Source: Pseudorhodobacter turbinis
Lineage (GTDB): Bacteria > Pseudomonadota > Alphaproteobacteria > Rhodobacterales > Rhodobacteraceae
Direction of reading: 5' to 3'
Length of the DNA stretch: 64,000 nt
Assembly: GCF_005234135.1 (NCBI RefSeq)
Contig: NZ_CP039965.1
Location: 620,001-684,000, forward strand
Shown: positions 9,039 through 17,144 of the stretch, piece after piece
Layout: every line of letters begins with the position of its first letter
How positions within the stretch are numbered: position 1 is the first letter of the stretch
Notes under the pieces: model-generated
What the model was told of the DNA's origin: nothing
The model's input: the letters and a program-made list of their open reading frames with translations, nothing else
The model's database searches: none
Position numbers and translations under genes: made by a program

Positions 9039-10136
9039 ATGGATCGTCGTTCTTTTATTCGTAGCGCCGGGGTTCTGGGAGCGGGCGCTGCGGCAACTAC
9101 GCTGGCAGCACCAGCGGTTGCGCAAGGCAACATCACATGGCGCATGGTTACGACCTGGCCCAAGAATTTTCCCGGTCTGGGCGTGGGCGCACAGCGTCTT
9201 GCCGACCGGATCACAGCAGCCTCTGGCGGCCGTCTGACGGTTCAGGTGTTCTCGGCAGGGGAGCTGGTCCCGCCATTGCAATCGTTAGATGCCGTGATCG
9301 ATGGCACCGCCGAGATGAGCCATGGCGCCGCCTATTACTGGCAAAACAAATCCCCTGCCCTGTCGTTCTTTACCGGCGTGCCCTACGGCATGACCACGCC
9401 AGAGCTGACGGCTTGGGTCCGCTACCTCGGCGGTCAGGAAATCTGGGATGAGGTCTATGACCAGTTCGGCGTGCAGGGCTTCTTGTCCGGCAACACCGGC
9501 ACCCAGACCGGCGGCTGGTTTCGCAATGAAATCAACAGCCTCGAAGATGTCAAAGGCGTGCGCTTCCGGACACCGGGCCTTGGCGGGCGCGTCTGGGAAA
9601 AGCTTGGCGCCACAGTCACCAATATGGCCGCGGGCGAGATCTTTCAGGCGCTGCAATCAGGCACGCTTGATGCGGCCGAATTTGTTGGCCCCTATAACGA
9701 TCTGGCGCTGGGTTTCCATCAGGTCGCCAAAAACTACTACATGCCATCCTTTGTCGAATCCGGTCTTGCGACCGAGCTGGTCGTCGACAAGAAGAAATAC
9801 CAAGAGCTGCCCGCAGACCTTCAGGCGATCATCCGCGATGTATCGCAAGCGGAATACGATCAGGTTTCGGCCGACTTTATCGCCAATGATCCACGCGCAT
9901 TGCGCACATTGGTCAATGATCACGGCGTGATCGTGCGCAACTTCCCAGATGACGTCATGGAAGCAGGTGCAAAAGCATCGGTAGAAGTGGTTGAGGAACT
10001 GCGCAACAGCGATGACCCGCTGGTGAAAAAGACCGCCGAGAGCTTCATCGAGGCGCTGAACCTTGTGCGTACACGGACCGAGAACATCGACACGCCCTAT
10101 GTCCGTGCGCGTCAACAGTTCCTGAAATACGACTGA
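9039..10136 (+). CDS. TRAP transporter substrate-binding protein (DctP/TakP family)
   Basis: A 365-residue periplasmic binding protein. The N-terminus has a twin-arginine pattern (RRSFIRSAG) and a likely cleavage site after AVAQ near residue 29, so it is probably exported by Tat. Family features include SAGELVPPLQ, NTGTQTGGWF and AEFVGPYNDLALGF, as in the TakP-like branch that binds keto or hydroxy acids, often with a metal. No dctQ or dctM membrane genes lie near it, so it is an orphan that must use components encoded elsewhere. A hairpin terminator follows at 10155. The ligand is uncertain. Confidence 0.9.
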   Translation: MDRRSFIRSAGVLGAGAAATTLAAPAVAQGNITWRMVTTWPKNFPGLGVGAQRLADRITAASGGRLTVQVFSAGELVPPLQSLDAVIDGTAEMSHGAAYYWQNKSPALSFFTGVPYGMTTPELTAWVRYLGGQEIWDEVYDQFGVQGFLSGNTGTQTGGWFRNEINSLEDVKGVRFRTPGLGGRVWEKLGATVTNMAAGEIFQALQSGTLDAAEFVGPYNDLALGFHQVAKNYYMPSFVESGLATELVVDKKKYQELPADLQAIIRDVSQAEYDQVSADFIANDPRALRTLVNDHGVIVRNFPDDVMEAGAKASVEVVEELRNSDDPLVKKTAESFIEALNLVRTRTENIDTPYVRARQQFLKYD

Positions 10137-10154
10137 TCTGGAATTTTAACGACC

Positions 10155-10192
10155 AAAGCCCCCGGCGCAACGCTGATGCATTCGGGGGCTTT
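10155..10192 (+). terminator. Rho-independent terminator after the TRAP binding protein gene
   Basis: The arms AAAGCCCCCG (10155-10164) and CGGGGGCTTT (10183-10192) form a perfect 10-base stem, starting 18 bases after the stop codon of the binding-protein gene. Confidence 0.85.
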
Positions 10193-10304
10193 GATATGCC
10201 CCTCGCCTTTGCTGGAGTTTTCGGCAGAGGCGAGGGCGCACAAGCGTCAGCCCCATATCCCTAAAAATCTACAGCCTGCTGCATTTCACGCCCCCTACGG
10301 CAAA

Positions 10305-10324
10305 CGGGGGGCCAAGGCCCCCCG
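10305..10324 (-). terminator. GC-rich hairpin downstream of the NCS2 permease
   Basis: CGGGGGGCC (10305-10313) and GGCCCCCCG (10316-10324) form a 9-base stem with a 2-base spacer, located 27 bases past the permease stop. On the minus strand it is followed only by TTTG, so it is a weak terminator candidate. Confidence 0.5.
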
Positions 10325-10351
10325 CGTCGTTTCTTGACGTCTGTACGTTGC

Positions 10352-11839
10352 TTAGTGGTCAGCGACCGATGCCGCCTCACGCGCCTCTTCCGCTGTACCT
10401 TTGGCGCCGTTGAAAAACAGGTTCAGAAGCACCGCCGAGATTGATGCCAACAAGATACCGCTTTCGATCAACGGGTGCAGCGCATGTGGCAACCAGATCA
10501 TAAAGTTCGGCGCAATCAGAGGGATCATGCCAAAGCCCAGCGAGACCGCCACGATGAACAGGTTGAACCTGTTGTTCGCGAAATCGACACCGGCAGCAAG
10601 AATACGGATACCTGTTGCCGCAACCATACCGAACATCACGATGCCCGCACCGCCCAGAACCGCAATGGGCAGCGCCTCTACCATCACCGCCATCTTCGGG
10701 ATCAGGCCCAGAACGATCAAGATCAGGCCCCCCGCGATGCAGATATAACGGCTTTTGATGCCCGTCACGCCAACCAGACCGACGTTTTGCGAAAAGCTGG
10801 TGTAAGGGAAGGTGTTGAAAATCCCGCCAAGGATCGTCCCCAGACCATCAACCCGCAGACCCGCAGCCAAACGCGGTTGGGTGATCGTGCGGCCCGTCAT
10901 ATCGCCAAGCGCAAGAAACATGCCGGTGGATTCGATCATAACCACGATCATCACAAGCGTCATCGTAATGATCATCACCGGATCAAAGACCGGCATTCCG
11001 AAGTGGAACGGGGTGATCAGCGAGAACCATTTTGCCTCGGCGACACCATCAAAATGCATCATTCCCAAAAGGGCAGCCAACACACCGCCAATGACAATGC
11101 CCAAAAGCACCGCAATATTGGACACAAAGCCCTTGCCGTATTTTGCGATCAGAAGGATCGACAACAAAACAACAGCCGAAACCCCCATGTTTTGCAGGCT
11201 CGCATAGGCCGGGTTGTTGACCGTCGCGGTCAACCCAAGCCCCGGCGGGATCGCCGGCACAGCGGAGCCGGCAGCGCCGGCCAATTCACCCACTTCTTTC
11301 AGCCATGCTGCGTGTTCGGGGTTCACAGTCTTTACCGATGTCGGGCCAACAGGCACCCCAAAGATCCAGTTGATCCCGACGCGCATCAAGGTGACACCGA
11401 TCACCAGAATGATCGTACCGGTCACCACCGGCGGGAAAAAGCGCAGCATCTTGGAAATGACCGGCGCGATCAGCAAAGCCATCACCCCCGCCCCGATGAT
11501 AGAGCCAAAGATCAGCTGCGCGCCCGCATAGCCGGGATTGGCCGCCCCAATCGCAATCATTGGACCGACCGAGGCAAAGGTGACGCCCATCATCACCGGC
11601 ATCTGGATCCCGAAATAACGGGTCATGCCCAAAGACTGGATGATGGTCACAATCCCGCAGACAAACAAATCGGCAGAGATCAGAAAAGCCACGTCTTGTG
11701 GTGCAAGCTGAAGCACCCGCCCGATGATCAACGGAACGGCAATTGCCCCCGCATACATGACCAGCACATGCTGCAACCCCAATGTAAACAATTGGGGTGC
11801 TGGTAGGATCTCATCTACCGGTTTCACTCGATCAGTCAT
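10352..11839 (-). CDS. NCS2 family nucleobase permease (urate/xanthine type)
   Basis: A 495-residue inner-membrane carrier with about 12-14 hydrophobic segments. The NCS2 signature QNVGLVGVTGIKSR is near residue 350, and the conserved acidic MIVVMIESTGMFLALGD near 300. NCS2 permeases co-transport uracil, xanthine or urate with protons. The purine-degradation genes directly upstream on the same strand (91-base gap) favour urate or xanthine over uracil; this is inference. It may end the same transcriptional unit. Confidence 0.88.
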   Translation of the reverse strand: MTDRVKPVDEILPAPQLFTLGLQHVLVMYAGAIAVPLIIGRVLQLAPQDVAFLISADLFVCGIVTIIQSLGMTRYFGIQMPVMMGVTFASVGPMIAIGAANPGYAGAQLIFGSIIGAGVMALLIAPVISKMLRFFPPVVTGTIILVIGVTLMRVGINWIFGVPVGPTSVKTVNPEHAAWLKEVGELAGAAGSAVPAIPPGLGLTATVNNPAYASLQNMGVSAVVLLSILLIAKYGKGFVSNIAVLLGIVIGGVLAALLGMMHFDGVAEAKWFSLITPFHFGMPVFDPVMIITMTLVMIVVMIESTGMFLALGDMTGRTITQPRLAAGLRVDGLGTILGGIFNTFPYTSFSQNVGLVGVTGIKSRYICIAGGLILIVLGLIPKMAVMVEALPIAVLGGAGIVMFGMVAATGIRILAAGVDFANNRFNLFIVAVSLGFGMIPLIAPNFMIWLPHALHPLIESGILLASISAVLLNLFFNGAKGTAEEAREAASVADH

Positions 11840-11930
11840 TGAAAAACTCTCCCTGAGGTGTGGGGTATGATTTCAAGCACGATGCCGCCCCGACAACATC
11901 GCGCGTGCTTTGATGTTGCGCCAACAGCCC

Positions 11931-12437
11931 TCAGGACTCAAGCGCAACAGCAGCAGATACCGGGCCGGTCACGATCCACGGCACGTCAAAATAATGCTCT
12001 TCAAGGTTTGGCGTTGTCCCGATCCGGTCAACCACGGCGAAAAGGCCGGGGGCGTGAAGCGGGGTCAGAACCCCGTGCCAGACGCCGCGGTGCAGGTTGA
12101 TGCCCTGCGCGCCATTGGTCAAAAACGCACGCGGGGTGGCATCGGGGCCGGTGGCCACGATCACAAGAAACGGATGCTCGGTCATCGGCAGGAAAGCTTG
12201 GGAGCCATCAGGATGGCGTTCCACCAGATCCAGCGTATATGGAAAGCTGCGCGGTTGGGCGTGAAAAATGGAAATGCCCGCGCGGGCCTCTGCAAAATCA
12301 AGCTGCGCGCGGTCATGAAAACGGTCACACATCCCTTGATTGATAATCTTATCCGGTGTGCCCGTGGCCTCCAACACCTCTCCGAAGGGGGCAAAAGCGG
12401 CGGCGGTCAAGGGCTCTGTCTGAATGGTTTTTGTCAT
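11931..12437 (-). CDS. allA: Ureidoglycolate lyase (AllA)
   Basis: A 168-residue cupin-like enzyme that splits (S)-ureidoglycolate into glyoxylate and urea, the last step of allantoin degradation. Recognisable features are FAPFGEVLE near the start, MTEHPFLVIVA in the middle, and NLHRGVWHG near residue 120 with the conserved active-site histidines. Length is usual for the family. It lies downstream of the ureidoglycine aminohydrolase gene (66-base gap) and upstream of the NCS2 permease, all on the minus strand. Confidence 0.9.
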   Translation of the reverse strand: MTKTIQTEPLTAAAFAPFGEVLEATGTPDKIINQGMCDRFHDRAQLDFAEARAGISIFHAQPRSFPYTLDLVERHPDGSQAFLPMTEHPFLVIVATGPDATPRAFLTNGAQGINLHRGVWHGVLTPLHAPGLFAVVDRIGTTPNLEEHYFDVPWIVTGPVSAAVALES

Positions 12438-12503
12438 GCGGACCTATGATTATTGACGGATCAGCCGGGCGCGCCCCCCTTCATGGGGGGGCAACAGTTG
12501 ATT

Positions 12504-13337
12504 TCAGCGCGGGTTCAGTGGCCCGCGCAAATTGGCGTGGCGGTTCACGTCTTTGTAAAGCAGGTAGCGGAACGGGCCGGGCCCTGCGGCGTAACAGGCC
12601 TGCGGGCAAAAGGCGCGCAGCCACATGAAATCACCTTCCTCAACCTCCACCCAATCTTGGTTGAGCTTATAGACAGCCTTGCCCTCCAGCACATAAAGCC
12701 CGTGCTCCATCACATGGGTTTCCTCAAAGGGGATAACGCCGCCGGGCTGAAAAGTGACCACGGTCACATGCATATCATGGCGCAAATCATTGGGGTCGAC
12801 AAAGCGGGTCGTGGCCCAAGCACCGTTGGTGTCGGGCATCGGGGTGGGGGTGATGTCCTTGTCGTTCAGCACCAGCACATCAGGCCGGTCAACGCCCGGT
12901 GCGGGCTCATAAATCTTGCGGATCCAGTGGAAACACGCGTTCCCAGCGCCGGTGTTGTGCAACGCCCATTTGCTGCCCGCCGGAATATAGGCATAGCTGC
13001 CCGAGGTCAGCGCGTAAGATTTACCCTCAACGGTCAGATCCGCACCCCCTTCGGTCATGAACAAGACCGATTGTACAGCGTCGTCATTCTCTGGCAGGTC
13101 AGAACCGCCGCCCGGTGCGACCTCCATCACATATTGGCTGAAGGTTTCCGAAAAGCCGGTCATCGGGCGCGCGATGATCCAGAGGCGCGTTTTCTCCCAG
13201 CCCGGCAAAAAGCTGGTGACGATATCGGAAAACACCCCTTGCGGGATAAAGGCATAGGCATCGGTAAACACCGCGCGGCCGGTCATCAATTGGGTTTGCG
13301 GTGGCAAACCACCTTTGGGGGCAAAATATCCGGTCAT
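12504..13337 (-). CDS. (S)-ureidoglycine aminohydrolase (bicupin, AllE/UGlyAH type)
   Basis: A 277-residue double-cupin protein. The second cupin has the metal-binding set FEETHVMEHGLYVLEGK near residues 204-220 (Glu, His, His), completed by a downstream Gln. The enzyme releases ammonia from ureidoglycine to give ureidoglycolate, the substrate of AllA encoded next. Its ATG overlaps the stop of the allantoinase fusion by 4 bases, indicating translational coupling. The symbol allE would fit, but I leave it open between AllE and the plant-type UGlyAH. Confidence 0.87.
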   Translation of the reverse strand: MTGYFAPKGGLPPQTQLMTGRAVFTDAYAFIPQGVFSDIVTSFLPGWEKTRLWIIARPMTGFSETFSQYVMEVAPGGGSDLPENDDAVQSVLFMTEGGADLTVEGKSYALTSGSYAYIPAGSKWALHNTGAGNACFHWIRKIYEPAPGVDRPDVLVLNDKDITPTPMPDTNGAWATTRFVDPNDLRHDMHVTVVTFQPGGVIPFEETHVMEHGLYVLEGKAVYKLNQDWVEVEEGDFMWLRAFCPQACYAAGPGPFRYLLYKDVNRHANLRGPLNPR

Positions 13338-14761
13338 GGCAGGATGTCCTTCAGGCGCAGTTCCGCGATACGTTCAACCTGGGCGCAGGCGGTGGTGAAT
13401 TCGGTTTGCGTGTCATGGCCGATACGGGTTTTGAACGCGGCAAGGATGCTGTCTTTGGTATTGTCACGCACGGCAATGATAAAAGGAAAGCCGTGTTTGG
13501 CGACATATTCGGTATTGAGCGCCTGAAAGGTTTCGCGTTCCGCATCCGTCAGCGAATCGAGCGCGGCGCTCGCCTGTTCGGCGGTGCTTTCTGCGGTCAG
13601 GCACTTGGCTGCGGCCAGCTTGCCTGCAAGGTCGGGGTGGGCCATCAAAACGCCCAGACGTTCCTCATATGACGCAGAGCGGAACATCCGGCACAACGCA
13701 TTATGCACACCCACCGCACTGTCATGCGCGGGGCCCAGCTCCAACCCATGCGCGCGTTCGGCGATCCAGGGGGAATGTTCGAAGATGGTGCCGAATTTGG
13801 CGACGAAGCTCTGCGCATCCATTTCGCTGGGGCGCTCAAAGCGCTGGTGCGGATGGATGGCCGCCCAATGATCGGCGATATCCATCCGGCGCGGGAACCA
13901 CACGCCCTCATGCCCTTGGGCATAATCGAGGAAGCGCATCAGCCCCGCGATTTTGCCCGGACGCCCGATCAACCGGCAATGCAGCCCGATGGAAAACATC
14001 TTGGCCGCCCCCGCCTCACCCTCGGCGTAAAGCACGTCGAAGCTGTCCTTGAGGTACTGAAAGAACTGCTGCCCCTCGATATAGCCCGGTGCCGTGGCGA
14101 AACGCATGTCGTTCGCCTCTAGGGTATAGGGGATGATAAGCTGGTCACGGTCGCCAAATTCCATCCAATGCGGCAGGTCGTCGTCATAAGTGTCCGCGAT
14201 CCAGTCAAAGCCGCCCTCTTCGGCGACCAGACGCACGGTATTGACCGAGCAACGGCCCGTGTACCAACCGCGTGGGCGGGTGCCGACAACCTCGGTGTGC
14301 AGGCGAACGGCCTCTGTGATCGCGGCACGTTCCTCATCCTCGGGCATGTCTTTGTGTTCGACCCATTTCAACCCGTGCGAGGCGATTTCCCAATCGGCCG
14401 CCTTCATCGCAGCGACCTGCTCTGGGTTGCGCGCAAGGGCCGTGGCCACGCCGTAAATTGTTACGGGAATATCGCGTGAGGTGAACAAACGGTGCAACCG
14501 CCAGAACCCAGCCCGTGCGCCATAATCATAGATCGATTCCATGTTCCAATGGCGCTTGCCCGGCCAGGGCGCCGCTCCGGCAACATCGGACAGGAACGCC
14601 TCTGACCCGGCATCGCCGTGCAGAATGTTGTTCTCACCACCTTCTTCGTAATTCAGCACCAAGGAGACTGCAATCTTCGCGCCCTTTGGCCATTGAGCAT
14701 CAGGCGGGTTGGCCCCGTAACCTGTCATATTGCGCGGATATCTGTTCACAAAACGCCTCAT
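13334..14761 (-). CDS. puuE: PuuE-type allantoinase fused to OHCU decarboxylase
   Basis: A 475-residue bifunctional protein. Residues about 1-310 are a polysaccharide-deacetylase-fold allantoinase (PuuE): YPRNMTGYG, NYEEGGE, EIASHGLKW, GWYTGR and DTYDDDLP. Residues about 312-475 are 2-oxo-4-hydroxy-4-carboxy-5-ureidoimidazoline decarboxylase: HPDLAGK, STAEQ and HGFPFI carry the catalytic His and Glu. Together they turn OHCU into S-allantoin and then open it to allantoate. The order, allantoinase first, is the reverse of pathway order. It is the first gene of the minus-strand purine operon and divergent from HIU hydrolase, the preceding step. Confidence 0.92.
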   Translation of the reverse strand: MRRFVNRYPRNMTGYGANPPDAQWPKGAKIAVSLVLNYEEGGENNILHGDAGSEAFLSDVAGAAPWPGKRHWNMESIYDYGARAGFWRLHRLFTSRDIPVTIYGVATALARNPEQVAAMKAADWEIASHGLKWVEHKDMPEDEERAAITEAVRLHTEVVGTRPRGWYTGRCSVNTVRLVAEEGGFDWIADTYDDDLPHWMEFGDRDQLIIPYTLEANDMRFATAPGYIEGQQFFQYLKDSFDVLYAEGEAGAAKMFSIGLHCRLIGRPGKIAGLMRFLDYAQGHEGVWFPRRMDIADHWAAIHPHQRFERPSEMDAQSFVAKFGTIFEHSPWIAERAHGLELGPAHDSAVGVHNALCRMFRSASYEERLGVLMAHPDLAGKLAAAKCLTAESTAEQASAALDSLTDAERETFQALNTEYVAKHGFPFIIAVRDNTKDSILAAFKTRIGHDTQTEFTTACAQVERIAELRLKDILP

Positions 14762-14905
14762 TCTTCCAATTCTGTGTGTTAGTATAAAGCGAATAGTCTC
14801 CCGTTATTCACAAATAAATTATGAAAGACTTTTAACACAAATAAGAGATCGTAACCAGCGCGACAATCCTGCACAATTACAGCGTAATTTTAAGGGAGAA
14901 CAATA

Positions 14906-15265
14906 ATGGCGGCAGGCAAACTGACGACGCATGTGCTCGATACCGCGCGGGGCAAACCTGCTGCGGGGGTGAAAATCACGCTTTACCGTGTCTCCGGCGA
15001 AGGCCATGCAAAGGTCACCGAAACCGTTACCAATGAAGACGGTCGCACCAATGCGCCAATGCTGGCAGGGGCCGCGCTGACGGTTGGCGAATATGAGCTG
15101 GTCTTTTGCGCCGGTGATTATCTGCGTGCCAGCGGGCAGGCCGGTGACGGCGTGTTGTTTCTGGATGAAATCCCGATCCGCTTTGGCGTGCCGGATGCCG
15201 ACGCCCATTACCATGTGCCGCTGCTCATTTCGCCTTTTGCCTATTCGACCTACCGCGGAAGCTAA
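14906..15265 (+). CDS. uraH: 5-hydroxyisourate hydrolase (transthyretin-like)
   Basis: A 119-residue enzyme of the transthyretin-related family. It hydrolyses 5-hydroxyisourate, the product of urate oxidation, to OHCU. Diagnostic motifs are THVLDTARGKPA at the N-terminus and the C-terminal tetrapeptide YRGS; the catalytic His and Arg lie in these and in the YHVPLL region. No export signal is seen, so it is cytosolic. GGGAG precedes the ATG. It is divergent from the puuE fusion, and the 144-base gap probably carries shared control sites. No urate oxidase gene is in the window. Confidence 0.93.
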   Translation: MAAGKLTTHVLDTARGKPAAGVKITLYRVSGEGHAKVTETVTNEDGRTNAPMLAGAALTVGEYELVFCAGDYLRASGQAGDGVLFLDEIPIRFGVPDADAHYHVPLLISPFAYSTYRGS

Positions 15266-15284
15266 AGCTTGGCGCACGCCCGAA

Positions 15285-15301
15285 TTTAGAAACGTTCTAA
15301 A
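15285..15301. promoter_or_regulatory. Irr-box-like operator (iron control element) upstream of nfuA
   Basis: TTTAGAA (15285-15291), spacer ACG, TTCTAAA (15295-15301): a perfect 17-base odd palindrome. It matches the ICE/Irr-box consensus of Rhizobiales and Rhodobacterales as I recall it. It ends two bases before the predicted -35 hexamer, a position suited to control by the iron-responsive regulator Irr. Binding is inferred. Confidence 0.7.
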
Positions 15302-15303
15302 CC

Positions 15304-15332
15304 TTGACTTGTCGGGGTTTAGGGCGCATATC
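15304..15332 (+). promoter_or_regulatory. Sigma-70-type promoter of nfuA
   Basis: TTGACT at 15304-15309 and CATATC at 15327-15332 are separated by 17 bases. The expected transcript start, near 15339, leaves a short leader of about 19 bases before the ATG at 15358. Confidence 0.6.
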
Positions 15333-15357
15333 TGACTGGAACTGTCGGAGATATAAA

Positions 15358-15918
15358 ATGTTCATCCAGACCGAATCCACGCCGAACCCGGCGACATTAA
15401 AGTTCCTTCCCGGCCAAACCGTGCTGGATATGGGAACCGCAGACTTTCCTTCTGCTGAGGCTGCCGAAAAATCCCCTCTCGCACGGCGCATCTTTGCGGC
15501 GGGTGATGTTGCTGGCGTTTTCTTTGGCAATGACTTTGTGACCGTGACCAAGACGGATGCTGCCGATTGGAACCATATCAAGCCCGCAATTCTGGGCGCG
15601 ATTATGGAACACTACCAATCCGGCGCCGCCGTGATTGAGGGTGAGCAAGCCGCCTCTGGCCATGCCGAGCATAGCGGCGAGGATGGCGACATCGTGGCCC
15701 AGATCAAAGAGCTTCTGGACACGCGGGTACGCCCTGCCGTGGCCCAAGATGGTGGCGACATCACCTTTCACGGCTTTGAACGCGGCGTTGTTTACCTGCA
15801 TATGCAGGGCGCTTGCGCGGGATGCCCTTCCTCTACGCTGACGCTGAAAATGGGCATTGAAAACCTGCTGCGCCATTACATCCCCGAGGTGCTGGAGGTG
15901 CGGCCCGTTGCCGCTTGA
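15358..15918 (+). CDS. nfuA: NfuA/NifU-type iron-sulfur cluster scaffold or carrier
   Basis: A 186-residue cytosolic protein. The N-terminal Nfu_N domain (about residues 1-90) has the typical TESTPNPATLKFLPG. The C-terminal NifU-like domain (about 110-186) holds the cluster-binding CxxC in GACAGCPSS. It delivers 4Fe-4S clusters to target enzymes. CGGAG at 15345-15349 precedes the ATG. An Irr-box-like palindrome and promoter lie just upstream, so iron control is likely. The downstream tsaB gene overlaps its end by 11 bases. Confidence 0.93.
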   Translation: MFIQTESTPNPATLKFLPGQTVLDMGTADFPSAEAAEKSPLARRIFAAGDVAGVFFGNDFVTVTKTDAADWNHIKPAILGAIMEHYQSGAAVIEGEQAASGHAEHSGEDGDIVAQIKELLDTRVRPAVAQDGGDITFHGFERGVVYLHMQGACAGCPSSTLTLKMGIENLLRHYIPEVLEVRPVAA

Positions 15919-16555
15919 TCGACCCCTTCTGGCCTTTGATACATCGGCCGCGCATTGCGCGGCCGCTTTGCTATGGCGCGGTGAAATCATCGCCGAAGCA
16001 CGCGAGCCTATGGCCAAAGGCCAAGCCGAACGCCTAATGCCCCTTATTGAGGAAATGCTAACCTCGGTCGGGCGAAACTGGCGTGATCTCGGCGCGCTGG
16101 CCGTGGGCGTCGGCCCCGGAAATTTCACCGGCATCCGAATTTCTGTCGCTGCGGCGCGCGGTCTTGCCCTCGGGCTGGGTGTGCCCGCCGTTGGGGTGAC
16201 CAGCACCGAAGCCCTCGCCAATGGGCAAACCACCCGCATCCGCGTGGCAACACCGGCCACTCGCAACGCGCTTTATGTGCAGGACTTTGACGCAGGCGCG
16301 CCGCTTGGCCCGATCCGCGAGGCAAAGCCCGAAGATGCCGATTTCTGGCCCGCGCCGAACGTGCAGCCCATCGGCGACTGGCCAGAGACGGACCGCGCGA
16401 TCATCTGCCCCGACCCGCTTGCGCGGATCCGCGCGCTGGCCTTTGTCGGTGCGCAAAAGGTAGCAAAGGGCGCCCCCCTGCCCGCGCCGTTCTACCTTCG
16501 CGCAGCCGATGCCGCCCCGCCCAGCGATCCGCCGCCCGTCATTCTGGACGCCTAG
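15908..16555 (+). CDS. tsaB: tRNA t6A37 biosynthesis protein TsaB
   Basis: A 215-residue protein of the ASKHA fold, partner of TsaD in making threonylcarbamoyl-adenosine at position 37 of tRNAs. Motifs: LLAFDTSAAHCAAAL at the N-terminus and GVGPGNFTGIRI near residue 70. I chose the TTG at 15908, inside the end of nfuA, because GGAGGT at 15894-15899 sits 8 bases upstream and the family's LLAFDTS begins right after; no ATG is suitably placed. The next gene, rimI, begins immediately after its stop. Confidence 0.85.
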   Translation: MPLDRPLLAFDTSAAHCAAALLWRGEIIAEAREPMAKGQAERLMPLIEEMLTSVGRNWRDLGALAVGVGPGNFTGIRISVAAARGLALGLGVPAVGVTSTEALANGQTTRIRVATPATRNALYVQDFDAGAPLGPIREAKPEDADFWPAPNVQPIGDWPETDRAIICPDPLARIRALAFVGAQKVAKGAPLPAPFYLRAADAAPPSDPPPVILDA

Positions 16556-16975
16556 ATGACCCCCGACGATCTGGCCATACTTCACGCCCGCAGCTTCACC
16601 ACACCGCCACCGTGGTCTGCCCAAGCTTTTGCCGCACTTATCGAAAGCCCCGGCACCTTTATCCGCGGTGATGCGCGCGGCTTTGTGATGGGTCGCGCTT
16701 TGGCCGGTGAGGCAGAGGTTCTGACGCTTGCTGTGGCCCCGGATTTCAGGCGCAAGGGCCATGCGCGCAGCTTGATGACGGCCTTCCACGACGCTGCCCG
16801 ACCAGCTGCCGATACCGCCTTTCTGGAGGTGGCCGAAGATAACAACGCCGCAATCGCACTTTATCTTTCGCTGGGCTACGCCGAGGTCGGCCGCAGGCCG
16901 CGCTACTTCGAGGCCCCCCACGGCGCGCGCATAGATGCATTGGTGATGCGCCTTTCCCTTGCGCCATCTGCCTAA
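16556..16975 (+). CDS. rimI: GNAT acetyltransferase, RimI-like
   Basis: A 139-residue GNAT-fold protein with the acetyl-CoA loop RRKGHARSLM near residue 62 and AEDNNAAIALYLSLGY near 100. RimI acetylates the N-terminus of ribosomal protein S18, and the gene commonly follows tsaB, as here with no intervening base. The loop departs slightly from the usual RxxGxG/A. The substrate assignment rests mainly on context. Confidence 0.8.
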   Translation: MTPDDLAILHARSFTTPPPWSAQAFAALIESPGTFIRGDARGFVMGRALAGEAEVLTLAVAPDFRRKGHARSLMTAFHDAARPAADTAFLEVAEDNNAAIALYLSLGYAEVGRRPRYFEAPHGARIDALVMRLSLAPSA

Positions 16976-17144
16976 CTCTGCGCACCAAAGCCTGCCTAAA
17001 CTTGGCTGCACGCCCAATTAGCGCGTGCTAGCGTCATATTCCTATTGACCCCCCACCCCAATCGCGCCCAAATTTAATCATAGCCCATCCCCCCGTCCGC
17101 AAAGGATTCTGGGGATGGCAAAGAATCCAAACGGGAGACGACAA

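Noticed and set aside
10475..11806. Open frame of 443 codons on the plus strand over the NCS2 permease
   Set aside because: The product is an unnatural His/Asp/Arg-rich chain; the opposite strand encodes a clear permease.
12453..13526. Open frame of 357 codons on the plus strand over the ureidoglycine aminohydrolase
   Set aside because: Antisense shadow of a well-supported bicupin gene.
17019..17030. Palindrome TAGCGCGTGCTA before the BMP operon
   Set aside because: Short and without a second copy or known regulator; noted in the gene entry only.
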